This document shows positions 9,784-19,469 of a stretch of DNA of 64,000 nt, one piece after another. Source of the stretch: JAGQPD01 sp020426865. Its GTDB lineage: Bacteria; Planctomycetota; Planctomycetia; Pirellulales; Pirellulaceae. The stretch is from the NCBI GenBank assembly GCA_041399065.1, contig JAWKTN010000005.1:682001-746000 (forward strand), in the 5' to 3' direction. The notes below the pieces were generated by a model. That model was not told the DNA's origin. It saw nothing but the letters and a program-made list of their open reading frames with translations, and searched no databases. Both the position numbers and the translations under genes were made by a program. Position 1 is the stretch's first letter. Every line of letters begins with the position of its first letter.

Positions 9784-12700
9784 CTATTTGCGGCGACGAA
9801 CGAGACCGATTCCGCTGAATAACATCAGCACCAACGTGCTCGGTTCCGGCACCGGGCTGGTGCTGATCATGGCAGCTGGCAGCCCAGCGGTGTTACCGAA
9901 GTTGTCTTTCCAGACGGTGTAGTCAGCCGCGTCGATCACGCCGTTTCCGTTTCCGTCGGCGCCCATCCCGGCCGTTACGGTTGTTCCAAACGAGTCCTTC
10001 CAGATGGTGTAATCAGCGGCATCGACCGCGCCGTTGCCGTTGTAGTCGCCCAACAGGCTGGCAACTTCGATCACTGACAACGACACCAAGGTCGGGTCGT
10101 ACGTGATATCCCAGGCCAGCCCCGGGTCCAGGGCCGGGAATGCCGTCGTCGCGAACGTTCCCAACACGCCGCCCAAGCCCGAGATGATTGGGAACGTATC
10201 CCCCAACGCCGGGTTGAAGCCGCTGAGTAGATTTACATTCAACGTACCATCCAATGCCGCGGCACCAGATACGACCAGGCGGTCGAAGTCGTTCAGCCCA
10301 GTGCCTGCCAGCTCCACATTCAACGATCCATCTGCATTCTGTTGGTAGTCATTGGCATCGGCGCGACCGGGTGAGTTGCCGATCAGCATCTTGCCGTCGT
10401 TGATAATAGTTACGCCAACGTTGGCACCATCGGCCAAGCGAAGTGCATTCCCCAGGGAGTTGATCAGATTGCCGCCACCGCTGAACGCAGCCCCACTTTG
10501 GACGACGGTATCGTCGGCCAGTTGCAGATCACCGTCGATATTGGTGTTGCTGCCTGCTTCGAATGTTCCGCGGACTTTTAGCGTCGATGGCCCGGGATCG
10601 ATCTGCATGTTGCCGCCGAAGTCAGTCGCGTGTGTCGAGTGGTAGACACCTTTGCTTAGCTGCAACCTCGAGCCCGGGTCGAATTCCAATTCGAAACCGT
10701 TAGCCGACACGGTATGTCCCGCCTGAGCGTGTACCGTACCGGTGAACAAGTAGGATGCGTTGTCATGCAGTTCCAGATCGGCAGATGTCGCACGCAGCAC
10801 CCCGGCACCAGTGCCATGCCAGGCGTTGGCCGAGTTGTCGAGCACAAGCGTGCCGCCGCCGGTCGCTTCGATCTTGGAGTTGTTCACAACTCGCGATGCG
10901 ACGGTACCATGTCCGTGAATACCGTTAGCACCGTCGTTAGTAATCGTGCTGCCCTGGATGACACCGTTGTTCAGAGTGACATCCTGAGTTACGTTCGTGT
11001 TCCACGGACTGGTGACGTTCAGCACCCCGGCCGCCCCGGATGTGCCGATGGTGCCAATATCGAGAAGGTTGCCGCTGACGGTGAGCGTACCGTTTTGGGC
11101 GATCAACTCGCTGTTGCCATCGCCGTCGATCTGGGCACCGATCGATCCGAAGCCGCGGAGAGCACGACCACTGGCCAGTTGCAGCGTCCCCGCGCCGTTG
11201 ACGGCACCGCCTTGGATAGTATTGGTATTGGCCAGGTCGCCACCGTTAAGGCGGACGGAATCACCAGCGTTTGTTACATTGGTCGTACCAGTTAGAACCA
11301 GGAGTGAATCGATTTGTCCCGCACCAACAACCTGCATTGTGGCAGCAAAGTTTACTGGTGAATTGCCGTCCAGAAAGACGTCGCGCGAGTTGTTGCCGTT
11401 GTAGGTCAACGTTCCCGAGTCGTACGACCAGGTTGCGTTGCCAGTGAGGTTGACGTTGAGCGAACCGCCATCGTTGATTGTCATATCGCCGTCGTAGCCA
11501 TCGTTGGCAGCGGTGCTGATCTTATCAGCATTGATGGTCAAACGTGCGTTCAGTATGTCGAGACCGCCATCGTCCAAGACGACCGTACTGACGCCCAACA
11601 CGGTGTCGGCATCGACCGTTGCCGTTCCCTTGCGTAGCGTTCCCGCGCCGGTAAACACTGTGCCTGCCCCGGCATAGGTTGCCGTTCCCAGGTTGACTTC
11701 ACCACCGGCGTCGATATCTAGTGACGCCGTACTTTCCCAAATCGTTGCGGCGTTGATTGTGAGATTGGCATCGGTCGCAACGTTTATGTCGCCGAACACT
11801 CGCATCGTCTCGCCATTGATCGTCGAGATGGTTGTCCCTCCGACGTTAATCTGTCCTGAGCTTGTCAAAGACCATTCGTTGTCAACGGTCGTGACATCCA
11901 GTTCTCCGCCGTTGATATTGATGACGTGGTTGAAATTCTCGTCCGCTCCAACGCCAAGGTCGAGGTCCAAGTTCCCATTGTCGTTGATAGTTGTGACGTT
12001 TGTGAGGTTGCCACTGCCGTCCAGGTTGAAAGTCGGCATGTCAATATTGACGGTGGCATTGACGGTCATGGATGCCGAATCGCCATTCATGTTGAGCACG
12101 GCAGTTGAATTGATATTGGTAAGTTGGTCGAATTGAATGTGTCCGGAGTTGTTAATCACACCACCGCTTTGAGTGAACTGTGCGTCGAAAATCAGCGTTT
12201 CATCCGTTTCATCCAATTCGATTTCTCCGCCAGACATCGTGAATGTGCCACCCGTTAGCTTTGCCGGTACGCCACGTCCCGTGATCGGTGGAATGAACGG
12301 TGGGATGCCAGGCGATATGATATAGGCGCCCGAATTGACATTGATCTTGCCCGTATGCAGAGAGTTTTCCGTGAGTGTCCAGCCGCTTTCGATGTCAAGC
12401 GTCGCGCCTGACGCAAGGTTAACCGTACCGTTGACCGCATCCAGCAGTGGGAGGTCGATGTCGAGCGTTGCATTTTGGCCGACGCTCACGATCCCTTCGC
12501 CCGTCGAGCCGTCCATGTCAAACCTGCCATTGATCGGTGCAAACGGTGCGTCAATCGTGAGTGTCGTTGCCGGCGGATTGCCGATCAATATCAGGCCAGT
12601 GGCACCCACCGATAGCGTTCCATTGTTCCGGTACAGACCTGTGATCCCCGACAACTCACTGTCCGGTTTGTCCAAATCGATGGCGCCATTGCCCGCAACC

Positions 12701-13221
12701 AATCCGCCCGTTTCGACTAAAAAGAGACCCGAGCTCGAACTACCACCGTCCACTTCAATGCGTCCACCACTCATCGACACGGTCGCACTCGCGCCTACAG
12801 TCAACGTATTCGTGTCGAACGAATCAAGAACTGCCCCCGATGCATTCGGGTCGACGAACAAGTAGCTGCCGCTATCTGACAGGGAGGTGTGACCGTTGAC
12901 GATGACTTGAAAGCCATTGGTATCGAGGTCGGCACCGTTGGAGATTGACAGCGAAGCGATGCTAATGCTAGCCGAATCAGCAATGACCGTGTCGTTGTGT
13001 GCGGCCAAAAAGCTTCCAATCCACACATCGTCGCCGACACCTGGTAGGCCATCGGGACTCCAGTTCCCGAAGTTCGACCAGTTCTTGTCGGCACTTCCAC
13101 CTTCGTCGTCCCAATTGAAATTGGCTGCATAAATGTTTGTGAGACTCGTCGCCATCAGTACGAGCCCCGCAATTACGACTCGCTGGATTGCCGATTGACT
13201 GAAGTAATAGCACTGCAACAT
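9784..13221 (-). CDS. PEP-CTERM surface protein, beta-strand-repeat passenger type
   Basis: About 1145 residues. The start is the ATG at 13221, preceded by GAGGAA and giving a normal signal peptide (VVIAGLVLMATSLTNIYA). A longer frame starting at 13353 has no export signal at its front. The body opens with NFNWDDEGGSADKNWSNFG and continues as Asn/Thr/Gly-rich beta-helical repeats of the autotransporter-associated type. Near the end are two dockerin-like Ca-binding repeats (GDYNGNGAVDAADYTIW, GNGNGVIDAADYTVW). The last residues are VPEPSTLVLMLFSGIGLVRRRK: the PEP motif, a membrane helix and an Arg cluster, i.e. the tail removed by exosortase when the protein is placed on the surface. The gene converges on the LTD/CotH gene with only 12 bases between the stops and no visible terminator. 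No exosortase gene is in the window. Confidence 0.9.
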   Translation of the reverse strand: MLQCYYFSQSAIQRVVIAGLVLMATSLTNIYAANFNWDDEGGSADKNWSNFGNWSPDGLPGVGDDVWIGSFLAAHNDTVIADSASISIASLSISNGADLDTNGFQVIVNGHTSLSDSGSYLFVDPNASGAVLDSFDTNTLTVGASATVSMSGGRIEVDGGSSSSGLFLVETGGLVAGNGAIDLDKPDSELSGITGLYRNNGTLSVGATGLILIGNPPATTLTIDAPFAPINGRFDMDGSTGEGIVSVGQNATLDIDLPLLDAVNGTVNLASGATLDIESGWTLTENSLHTGKINVNSGAYIISPGIPPFIPPITGRGVPAKLTGGTFTMSGGEIELDETDETLIFDAQFTQSGGVINNSGHIQFDQLTNINSTAVLNMNGDSASMTVNATVNIDMPTFNLDGSGNLTNVTTINDNGNLDLDLGVGADENFNHVININGGELDVTTVDNEWSLTSSGQINVGGTTISTINGETMRVFGDINVATDANLTINAATIWESTASLDIDAGGEVNLGTATYAGAGTVFTGAGTLRKGTATVDADTVLGVSTVVLDDGGLDILNARLTINADKISTAANDGYDGDMTINDGGSLNVNLTGNATWSYDSGTLTYNGNNSRDVFLDGNSPVNFAATMQVVGAGQIDSLLVLTGTTNVTNAGDSVRLNGGDLANTNTIQGGAVNGAGTLQLASGRALRGFGSIGAQIDGDGNSELIAQNGTLTVSGNLLDIGTIGTSGAAGVLNVTSPWNTNVTQDVTLNNGVIQGSTITNDGANGIHGHGTVASRVVNNSKIEATGGGTLVLDNSANAWHGTGAGVLRATSADLELHDNASYLFTGTVHAQAGHTVSANGFELEFDPGSRLQLSKGVYHSTHATDFGGNMQIDPGPSTLKVRGTFEAGSNTNIDGDLQLADDTVVQSGAAFSGGGNLINSLGNALRLADGANVGVTIINDGKMLIGNSPGRADANDYQQNADGSLNVELAGTGLNDFDRLVVSGAAALDGTLNVNLLSGFNPALGDTFPIISGLGGVLGTFATTAFPALDPGLAWDITYDPTLVSLSVIEVASLLGDYNGNGAVDAADYTIWKDSFGTTVTAGMGADGNGNGVIDAADYTVWKDNFGNTAGLPAAMISTSPVPEPSTLVLMLFSGIGLVRRRK

Positions 13222-13638
13222 TGCATGTTCCTCACCGAAAAGTAAAACGTTCGTGGAAAAGTCGGGCACGGCGGCAAACACGACGGCCACGCCCACGCCG
13301 ATAGGGTCTCCAAGGGGTACATGTCCAAGGGGTACATGCACCTCGGGCGTCAAAACCCCTCACGACGGAGGCGGTTTTTTGTGAGCGTGCGGAATTACAG
13401 CGAAAAAAATCACTTGGCCTGGTAGATCGGCGCCCGGTGAGCCAATGGCCCGCAAGTTCGATGACATCCGCTGGGACGTCGTCGAGGCTTAGTATCCCGG
13501 TTGAGTTTTTTCTGGGACACGGCTACGATCGTTCTTGCTCGGGGAAACGTGCAATAGCGCCGTTGTCCATTCCCTATTCCTCGCGATGTTTCCTTCGACG
13601 TATCCTTTGCCTGTTGGAGTTGCTGTAAATTCACGACC
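13222..13638. other. Divergent intergenic region with a 15-bp tandem duplication
   Basis: This separates the leftward PEP-CTERM gene from the rightward glycosyltransferase gene and should hold both promoters. It contains the tandem duplication at 13309-13338 and a T-run at 13375-13380. I see no gene that can be defended. Confidence 0.5.
13309..13338. repeat. Perfect tandem duplication, 15-bp unit x2
   Basis: TCCAAGGGGTACATG is present twice, back to back, without mismatch. It lies 88 bases upstream of the PEP-CTERM start at 13221, in the probable promoter/leader region. Confidence 0.95.
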
Positions 13639-14823
13639 ATGGCACATGTTTGCATCCTCTCCAGCGTGCACATTGCGCTTGATAATCGCGTGTTCTTCCG
13701 TGAGGCGCAGAGTCTCGTCCGTCTTGGTCATCAAGTAACACTGATTGCCAAACACGATCGCGAAGAGATTCGCGACGGCGTGCGAATTGTTCCGCTCCCC
13801 TCTGTTTCGATCTGGCGCCGTTGGCTCGTGTGGAGCAAACTCTTTCGCCTGGCACGGCGGACGCGAGCGGATCTCTATCTCTTTCACGACCCCGAATTGC
13901 TGGCCGTGACCCCTTGGCTCCGTTGGAGCACTAGGAAGCCCACCGTTTACGATGTGCACGAGGTTTACCCTGACTTCATTCGTATCAAGGATCACATCCC
14001 AGGGATCGTGCGGGTGCCGTTTGCCTGGGTGTTTGAATGGCTTGAGCCTTTGTTGGCGCGCCTGCAATCTGGCCTGCTCTTCGCGGACAACCAGATCGCC
14101 CATCGCTTTCGGCGACTAGGATGCCCGAAGTCCACGTTGTTCAACTTCCCAGCCAGTGATTTTGTGAGTAAGGCTGCTGGGGCGTCGCGTTCGCATTCGC
14201 AACGTCCGCTCGAAGTTGTCTATGTGGGAGGAATTGAGCGTAACCGGGGGGCCGTGCTAATGATCGAAGCATTTCATCGTGTGCTTCAGGCCATCCCCGA
14301 CGCTCGGTTGAAACTTGTCGGCAATATCGCACCCGACAATCTGCGCGGCGATATAGAGCGGGCGATCGACAAATTTGGCGTGCGCGACAAGGTGAAACTC
14401 ACCGGGCGTATCCCATTCGATCAGATCGGATGTTTCCTCTCCGACGCACGCGTCGGCTGGGTGGCCTGGCAACCGCTTCCCAAGAACCAAAAGAATATCC
14501 CGACAAAACTGTTTGAATACATGTCGTATGGAGCCGCTATCGTGAGTAGCCGACTCGATTCGACGCAGCCTTTTGTCCTTGAAGGTGAAAATGGCTTGCT
14601 CGTGGACGCGACCGATCCCCAGGCCCATGCCAACGCAATCATCGAATTACTGAGCAATCCACAGCGGTCCGACGCGATGGGACGGCGGGGACAAGAGCTT
14701 GTCAAAGAACGATGGAATTGGTCGGAAATGGAGGCGCGCCTCGGACACTTTGTCGACGTGATCCTCCAGTCTAGTGAAAGGATTGATGATCTCACGGAGC
14801 CACGGAGTCACGGAGATGCGTGA
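13639..14823 (+). CDS. Glycosyltransferase family 4 (GT-B fold)
   Basis: 394 residues, a normal length for GT4. The N-terminal half begins HVCILSSVHIALDNRVFFREA and LGHQVTLIA, the usual acceptor-side Rossmann domain with the D-x-R-xF motif of sugar transferases. The C-terminal half has LEVVYVGGIERNRG, LKLVGNI, KLTGRIPFDQIG and KLFEYMSYGAAIVSS, the nucleotide-sugar-binding region; KLFEYM contains the conserved Glu. It is cytoplasmic and probably builds a polysaccharide or glycolipid. The substrate cannot be read from the sequence. No polysaccharide cluster surrounds it. The last codons overlap three 8-bp CACGGAG repeats and encode TEPRSHGDA, so the natural C-terminus may have been extended by repeat sequence. 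Confidence 0.88.
   Translation: MAHVCILSSVHIALDNRVFFREAQSLVRLGHQVTLIAKHDREEIRDGVRIVPLPSVSIWRRWLVWSKLFRLARRTRADLYLFHDPELLAVTPWLRWSTRKPTVYDVHEVYPDFIRIKDHIPGIVRVPFAWVFEWLEPLLARLQSGLLFADNQIAHRFRRLGCPKSTLFNFPASDFVSKAAGASRSHSQRPLEVVYVGGIERNRGAVLMIEAFHRVLQAIPDARLKLVGNIAPDNLRGDIERAIDKFGVRDKVKLTGRIPFDQIGCFLSDARVGWVAWQPLPKNQKNIPTKLFEYMSYGAAIVSSRLDSTQPFVLEGENGLLVDATDPQAHANAIIELLSNPQRSDAMGRRGQELVKERWNWSEMEARLGHFVDVILQSSERIDDLTEPRSHGDA
14793..14816. repeat. CACGGAG microrepeat, 8-bp unit x3
   Basis: CACGGAGC, CACGGAGT and CACGGAGA follow each other directly at the 3' end of the glycosyltransferase gene. A similar CACGGAGAC phrase occurs near the start of the aminotransferase gene (about 57227), which suggests a dispersed family. 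Confidence 0.8.
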
Positions 14824-14848
14824 GACTTACTTGACCGAAGACACACTA

Positions 14849-15928
14849 CTAGCTTTGAGCCAATTGGCCACAAGCGGCTTGGATGTCGGAGCCCAATGAG
14901 TACCGAATGGTCGTGAAGATGCCAGCCTCGCGAAGCCAATTCGCAAAGTGATCGCGATGGGGTCGCGGAGTCGGTAGCCAAGGAGGACCACCGGGAATCG
15001 GATTGTACGGAATCAGATTCACGTGCACGCGCAGACCCCGCACATATTGGATCAAGGCCTCGGCATCCTCGCGAGAGTCATTCATTCCATCAACCAAGAT
15101 ATGCTCGACCATCACGGGGCCCTGATGCCGATGTTGATTGTGCCGAGCGGCCACGTAGGCCAGTGCTCCACGGAGTTCATCCCAGCCGTGGCGTCGATTC
15201 CACGGGACCAGGCGGTTGCGCAGTTCCGGTTTTGCGCTGTGTAGACTCAGTGCCATATGTATGCCAGGAAAGCGATCGATTAACCGGCACATCGCGTCGG
15301 GCACGCCCACGGTCGAGACCAACAATCGGCGAAGCGGAAACGCGCAGCCATCGTCGGCGGCTAAGCGTTCGATCGATTCGAACAGTACCGATTCGTTGTC
15401 CAGTGGTTCTCCCATGCCCATGAAGACAACGTTTCGCAGTCGCCGGCCCTCTTCTTTGGCGAGGCGCCCAGCGATCAGGACTTGTTCGAGGACTTCGGCC
15501 GTGCTTAGATTTCGTTTCAATCCCATGCGAGCGGTGGCACAAAACGGGCATCCAGCCTGACAGCCCACTTGTGTTGAGATGCACACCGACGTCCGTCCGG
15601 TAAACGCCCGCATCAAAACGGCCTCCCACCGAGCGCCATCGTGTGCTTGAAGCACCAGTTTCGTCGAGCCATCCACTTGTGAATCATGCCGAGACGACAA
15701 GTGGAGCGGTATCGTATCGAAATGCTCGTAAGCACGTTGTTCCGCCTCGGGTCCCAATCTTGCCATGGCGTGCTGCTGTGGTTCGAACATCCGGTACAGG
15801 CCATACTGCATTCGTCGGATGCGATAGGGATCGATGCGGAATCGTTTACGAAAATCGTCGAGCGCCCGGACGTCATGGAGCGTTGGTCGGATACGCTCCA
15901 CTGGGAAGATTTCTTGTGATCCAGTCAT
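14849..15928 (-). CDS. rlmN: RlmN-family radical SAM rRNA/tRNA adenine-C2 methyltransferase
   Basis: 359 residues, the usual RlmN length. The enzyme transfers a methyl group to C2 of A2503 in 23S rRNA (and A37 in some tRNAs), using a 4Fe-4S cluster and two SAM molecules. The radical SAM motif is visible as CQAGCPFCATARMG (C-x3-C-x2-C), followed by KRNLSTAEVLEQV and VVFMGMGEPLDN. The C-terminal part has ALSLHSAKPELRNRLVPWNR and VNLIPYNPIPG. The final TTIRYSLGSDIQAACGQL carries the conserved catalytic cysteine near the C-terminus. I prefer ATG 15928 over a TTG at 15943. It lies 29 bases downstream of the next methyltransferase gene on the same strand, so the two may be co-transcribed. Cfr-like drug-resistance variants share this fold, but nothing here points to Cfr. 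Confidence 0.9.
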   Translation of the reverse strand: MTGSQEIFPVERIRPTLHDVRALDDFRKRFRIDPYRIRRMQYGLYRMFEPQQHAMARLGPEAEQRAYEHFDTIPLHLSSRHDSQVDGSTKLVLQAHDGARWEAVLMRAFTGRTSVCISTQVGCQAGCPFCATARMGLKRNLSTAEVLEQVLIAGRLAKEEGRRLRNVVFMGMGEPLDNESVLFESIERLAADDGCAFPLRRLLVSTVGVPDAMCRLIDRFPGIHMALSLHSAKPELRNRLVPWNRRHGWDELRGALAYVAARHNQHRHQGPVMVEHILVDGMNDSREDAEALIQYVRGLRVHVNLIPYNPIPGGPPWLPTPRPHRDHFANWLREAGIFTTIRYSLGSDIQAACGQLAQS

Positions 15929-15957
15929 CCGGTCGCTCGCCAAGTTGAGCTATCCCT

Positions 15958-17247
15958 CTAGCTGACGCGACAAATAAAACACTTCAGGTAATCGCTTTCC
16001 GGGCAACAGCTGCTGACCGGATGATCGGCAGCGGCCCCCCGTTGTTCCAGTACCTGAATGTCACGTCCTGCACGGCAAGCGACGTCTGCCAACATCGAAA
16101 GAAACAATTCTCGCGAAACACCCCCCGAACAACTGCACGTGGCCAGAATGCCATTCGGCTCGAGTACGTCGACAGCTTGCGAATTGAGGCGATGGTAGGC
16201 TCGCATTGCGGCCTCGATGCGACTGCGTGTGCGCGCAAACTTGGGGGGATCTAGAATCACGGCACCGAACCGCTGACCTTGTTCCTGGCACCCGCGAAGA
16301 TAGTCAAAGGCGTCAGATGTTTCGAATTGAATATTCGTCAGGCGGTTGTTCGCCGCGTTTTGTTGCGCGACGGAGATGACATGCTTGTTGGAGTCCACTC
16401 CGATCACTTCTCGAGCACCACCGCGGGCCAGGGCGTTCAAACCGAAGGCTCCCGCGTAACAGAACAAATCCAAAACTCGCCGATCACGCATGTACTTCGC
16501 GACTGCGACGTGATTGTCCGACTGGTCCAGATAGCAGCCGGTCTTTTGACCACGCAACAGGTCGACCTCATACGCCAGTCCGTGTTCCATGATCGTGATC
16601 GGTGGCTGTTCATTGCCATCCATCACATAGGGATCACTAGAAGGCAACCCCTCGTCGGCGGAAACGCTCTTATCGCACCGCACGACAATCGACGATGTCG
16701 AAGGGGTAAATAATTCCAGGGTATCGGTTAGTAATGGCGCTAACCAATGCCAACGAACGCCGATGGCCAGTGAATTGATTTGAGCAACCAGGTGGTTGTC
16801 GTATTTGTCGATGATCAGCCCGCTCAACCCATCCGCCTCGCTGTAGATCAATCGTGTTGCGCGCTGCGGTTGAAAAGCACCCAGTTGGTGGCGCAACTCG
16901 ATTGCACGACGAAAGCGCTGGGTCCAGAACTCGGCATCGAGCCCTTGATCGGCGTTCCAAGTGTAAAGGCGAACTCGCAGGCGACTCCGAGAATTGTAGA
17001 TGCCGCGCGCGATAAACTCGCCGCGTTCATTGCATACGTCCACGACGTCGCCGTCGCGCAGCTGCCCTTCCACTTCGCCGATCGCGGAATGATAAACCCA
17101 AGGATGATGGGCGAAGAATGGGCGGGCCTTGCGACGCTTCAATACCACTCGGCCCACGGCTTGACCCTGTTTCCAGCGGTCGTCCGTATCGTGTGGCAGT
17201 TCGATTGGAGAATGGGCACGTTCAGTGGCAGTGGGCGTATGGTTCAT
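15958..17247 (-). CDS. RlmI-like PUA-domain class I SAM methyltransferase (23S rRNA cytosine-C5)
   Basis: 429 residues. The N-terminal part has the PUA domain (VVLKRRKARPFFAHHPWVY...DGDVVDVCNERGEFIARG). The central part has the RlmI linker with SEADGLSGLIIDKY. The C-terminal Rossmann domain contains VLDLFCYAGAFGLNALARG (SAM loop), GVDSNKHVI, the NPPY-like motif VILDPPKFAR and the catalytic cysteine region LATCSCSGGV. RlmI methylates C1962 of 23S rRNA. RlmK/L-type relatives are similar, so the exact target base is inferred. It has about 30 more residues than E. coli RlmI, at the N-terminus. It sits between the OGT-like gene and rlmN on the same strand with short gaps (37 and 29 bases), so an operon is likely. 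Confidence 0.85.
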   Translation of the reverse strand: MNHTPTATERAHSPIELPHDTDDRWKQGQAVGRVVLKRRKARPFFAHHPWVYHSAIGEVEGQLRDGDVVDVCNERGEFIARGIYNSRSRLRVRLYTWNADQGLDAEFWTQRFRRAIELRHQLGAFQPQRATRLIYSEADGLSGLIIDKYDNHLVAQINSLAIGVRWHWLAPLLTDTLELFTPSTSSIVVRCDKSVSADEGLPSSDPYVMDGNEQPPITIMEHGLAYEVDLLRGQKTGCYLDQSDNHVAVAKYMRDRRVLDLFCYAGAFGLNALARGGAREVIGVDSNKHVISVAQQNAANNRLTNIQFETSDAFDYLRGCQEQGQRFGAVILDPPKFARTRSRIEAAMRAYHRLNSQAVDVLEPNGILATCSCSGGVSRELFLSMLADVACRAGRDIQVLEQRGAAADHPVSSCCPESDYLKCFICRVS

Positions 17248-17284
17248 AGCCTTGCCATTTTAGCACCCGCCAAAGACTTTGTCC

Positions 17285-19369
17285 CTACCGCCCAACAATA
17301 TTTCCCGATTGCTGTTCGTCGCACCAGACGTGCCACATCGACCGGAGGGCCGACTCGAATTCACGGACGAACGCCGCAGCATCGCAAAGATTCTGGCGTA
17401 CGCGGTCGCGCAACCCGGCTCGCAACGCCCCAAGGGTTACCGGATCTCGCGATAAACCAACCAGAATCTCGATGTACTCGTCTGCGGATTTGGCGATCAG
17501 GTGCGGCAGGCCTAAACGATGCAACACCGACGCAGTGGCACGCGTCATCGGGCGGTCGCCGTAAAGAGTCGGAATCGGTACGCCCATCCACATGGCATCG
17601 AAGGCGGTTGTTCCGCTGGACCAGGGAATCGCCTCAAGGAGAACGTCCATGGCCAGATAGGCAGGCAAATACTCCCCAGAATCATCCCAACCGAAGGAAA
17701 CTCGTTTCAAGTCCACGCCCCCCGCCGCGAGCCGATCGGCCAATTGCGATTGCAGTGTGTCGTCTTTCGAAAACTGATTGTGGAAGACCAGCAGTCGCGA
17801 GTCCGGAATTCGATGGAGGACCTGTGCCCAAAGGCTTGCCGTCTCCCGCGTAATTTTTTCGGGACGATGGGTGGAGCCAAAGGTGACTGTTCCGTTTTGG
17901 AGCAGCGGAGCTTCGTTCACGTCTGGTGCCGCATCGGGCGGTTGCCAACACACGCCACCACCGGGTAGACGGACAATACGTTCCATATAGAATTCGTCGT
18001 CTTCCTCCGGGTCGCGGATGGCGTCACTAACACAGTAGTCCATTTCCTCCATGCCTGTGGTGTTCAGATAACCGATCATCGTGACCTGTATCGGTGCCGC
18101 GCGTTCGGCGAAGATGTCTAGACGGTTGTTCGCAGTGTGGCCGGCCAGATCAATCAGAATATCGATCTCGTTGTCGCGGACCAGCGACGATGCTTCGCAC
18201 GATGATCGGCCATACGTGTTATGCCATCCATCGGTCAAGGACTGTAATCGCTCGGTCACTCGATCCGAATGAGTCAACTCGGCATACGCGTATATTTCGA
18301 ATTGCTGGCGATCGTGGTGAGTAAGCATCGGCTCCAAGAAGCAGACCAGCGGATGCTGGCGCAGGTCCGGAGACACGTATCCAATTCTCAAACGCCGATC
18401 GCGGTCGGGAGGTTGCGTAAATGAGATTTGATTGGCTGTGGCGACGCGGTGACGCTGTCCCCATGCGACGTGTTGTGAGAACAGTTGTTGCCGCGATATC
18501 TGCGACGACAAGTTCAAAGCAAAGAGGACACTGCTGCCAATGACGCGGTCCTGTGGATTCAGTTTCAGAGCATGGGCGAGACAGCGAACGGCCTCGTCAA
18601 ACTGTCCAACGTCCTGACGCGTGACGCCCAGGCAGGCCCAGGCCAATGCGTGTTTCGGGTCGATGTCGACCGCCCGCTGGAATGCCACGGACGCGTCGTT
18701 AGACTTGCCCATCATTCGCAGTGAATTGCCGAGGTTGATCCAGCCACTTGTGCAAGTTGGGCGCAGTTCCAAGACTTGACGGAATGCCATGCAGGCTTCT
18801 GCCAGCCGGTTCTGCAGTCGATAACAGGCGCCTAGATTGTTCACTGCGTTGAAATGCTCGGGATTGATCTCCAACGCTCGTTTGGCGGCCAGTTCTGCCT
18901 CGACGATGCGGCCGGCCTGCAAGTGGACTCGACAGCGATTGGCCCAGGCATCAGCGAAGTTGCGGTCAATCCCCGTTGCTTTACGCAGCGCGCGGTCCGC
19001 CTCCATCAAGCGGCCTTGACCCAACAGTGCTAACCCCAATACGTTCCAAGCCGTCTTGTTGCGAGGTGAGAGCTTCAAACACTTGCGTGCCATCTTCTCC
19101 GCTTCCTGCTCGCGGCGACTTTCCACCAATGCCGACGCCAAGTTCAAATAATAGTCCGGCACGCCTTGTCGCAATTGCACCGCATGTGTGAGATAATTGA
19201 CGGCATCCTGAGTGCGGCCCACCTGCATGGCTAGGACGCCAGCCAGGTTCCACGTATCCGGTTGTGACGGATCGTCCAGTAATGCCTGATGGTATAGCCG
19301 GGCGGCCGCATCGTAGTCCCCCGACCGATGCTTTTCGACCGCTGTATTGATCAATAGTCCCGTTGTCAT
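17285..19369 (-). CDS. TPR protein with SPINDLY/O-GlcNAc-transferase-like domain
   Basis: 694 residues from the ATG at 19369, which has AGGGG nine bases upstream. A longer frame to 19663 runs over the divergent transporter gene and is not credible. Residues 1-300 are tetratricopeptide repeats of the OGT type (for example ALEINPEHFNAVNNLGACY, AVDIDPKHALAWACLGV). Residues about 310-690 match the bacterial OGT/SPINDLY catalytic region: RIGYVSPDLRQHPL, IDILIDLAGHTANNRL, FGSTHRPEKI, RLLVFHNQF, ISWSSGTTAFDAMWMGVP-like IPWSSGTTAFDAMWMGVPI, and LIAKSADEYI. It probably adds GlcNAc or another sugar to protein side chains in the cytoplasm. Target proteins are unknown. It is divergent from the DASS transporter and upstream of the two rRNA methyltransferase genes. 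Confidence 0.87.
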   Translation of the reverse strand: MTTGLLINTAVEKHRSGDYDAAARLYHQALLDDPSQPDTWNLAGVLAMQVGRTQDAVNYLTHAVQLRQGVPDYYLNLASALVESRREQEAEKMARKCLKLSPRNKTAWNVLGLALLGQGRLMEADRALRKATGIDRNFADAWANRCRVHLQAGRIVEAELAAKRALEINPEHFNAVNNLGACYRLQNRLAEACMAFRQVLELRPTCTSGWINLGNSLRMMGKSNDASVAFQRAVDIDPKHALAWACLGVTRQDVGQFDEAVRCLAHALKLNPQDRVIGSSVLFALNLSSQISRQQLFSQHVAWGQRHRVATANQISFTQPPDRDRRLRIGYVSPDLRQHPLVCFLEPMLTHHDRQQFEIYAYAELTHSDRVTERLQSLTDGWHNTYGRSSCEASSLVRDNEIDILIDLAGHTANNRLDIFAERAAPIQVTMIGYLNTTGMEEMDYCVSDAIRDPEEDDEFYMERIVRLPGGGVCWQPPDAAPDVNEAPLLQNGTVTFGSTHRPEKITRETASLWAQVLHRIPDSRLLVFHNQFSKDDTLQSQLADRLAAGGVDLKRVSFGWDDSGEYLPAYLAMDVLLEAIPWSSGTTAFDAMWMGVPIPTLYGDRPMTRATASVLHRLGLPHLIAKSADEYIEILVGLSRDPVTLGALRAGLRDRVRQNLCDAAAFVREFESALRSMWHVWCDEQQSGNIVGR

Positions 19370-19469
19370 TTTCGTGCCCCTAACAATTCCGCACGCCGCC
19401 TGACTCTCTCCCCGTTTTCGAAGCACCCCCCAACAACTTGCGTCGTTTATTCCGTTTTTGCTGCCTTCC

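Noticed and set aside
13354..13400. Possible terminator at the T-run after position 13370
   Set aside because: Only a 4-bp stem can be drawn, and no rightward gene ends there.
16780..17853. 357-codon plus-strand open frame
   Set aside because: It crosses the opposite strand of two well-supported genes (RlmI-like and OGT-like) and reads as Arg/Pro-rich noise.
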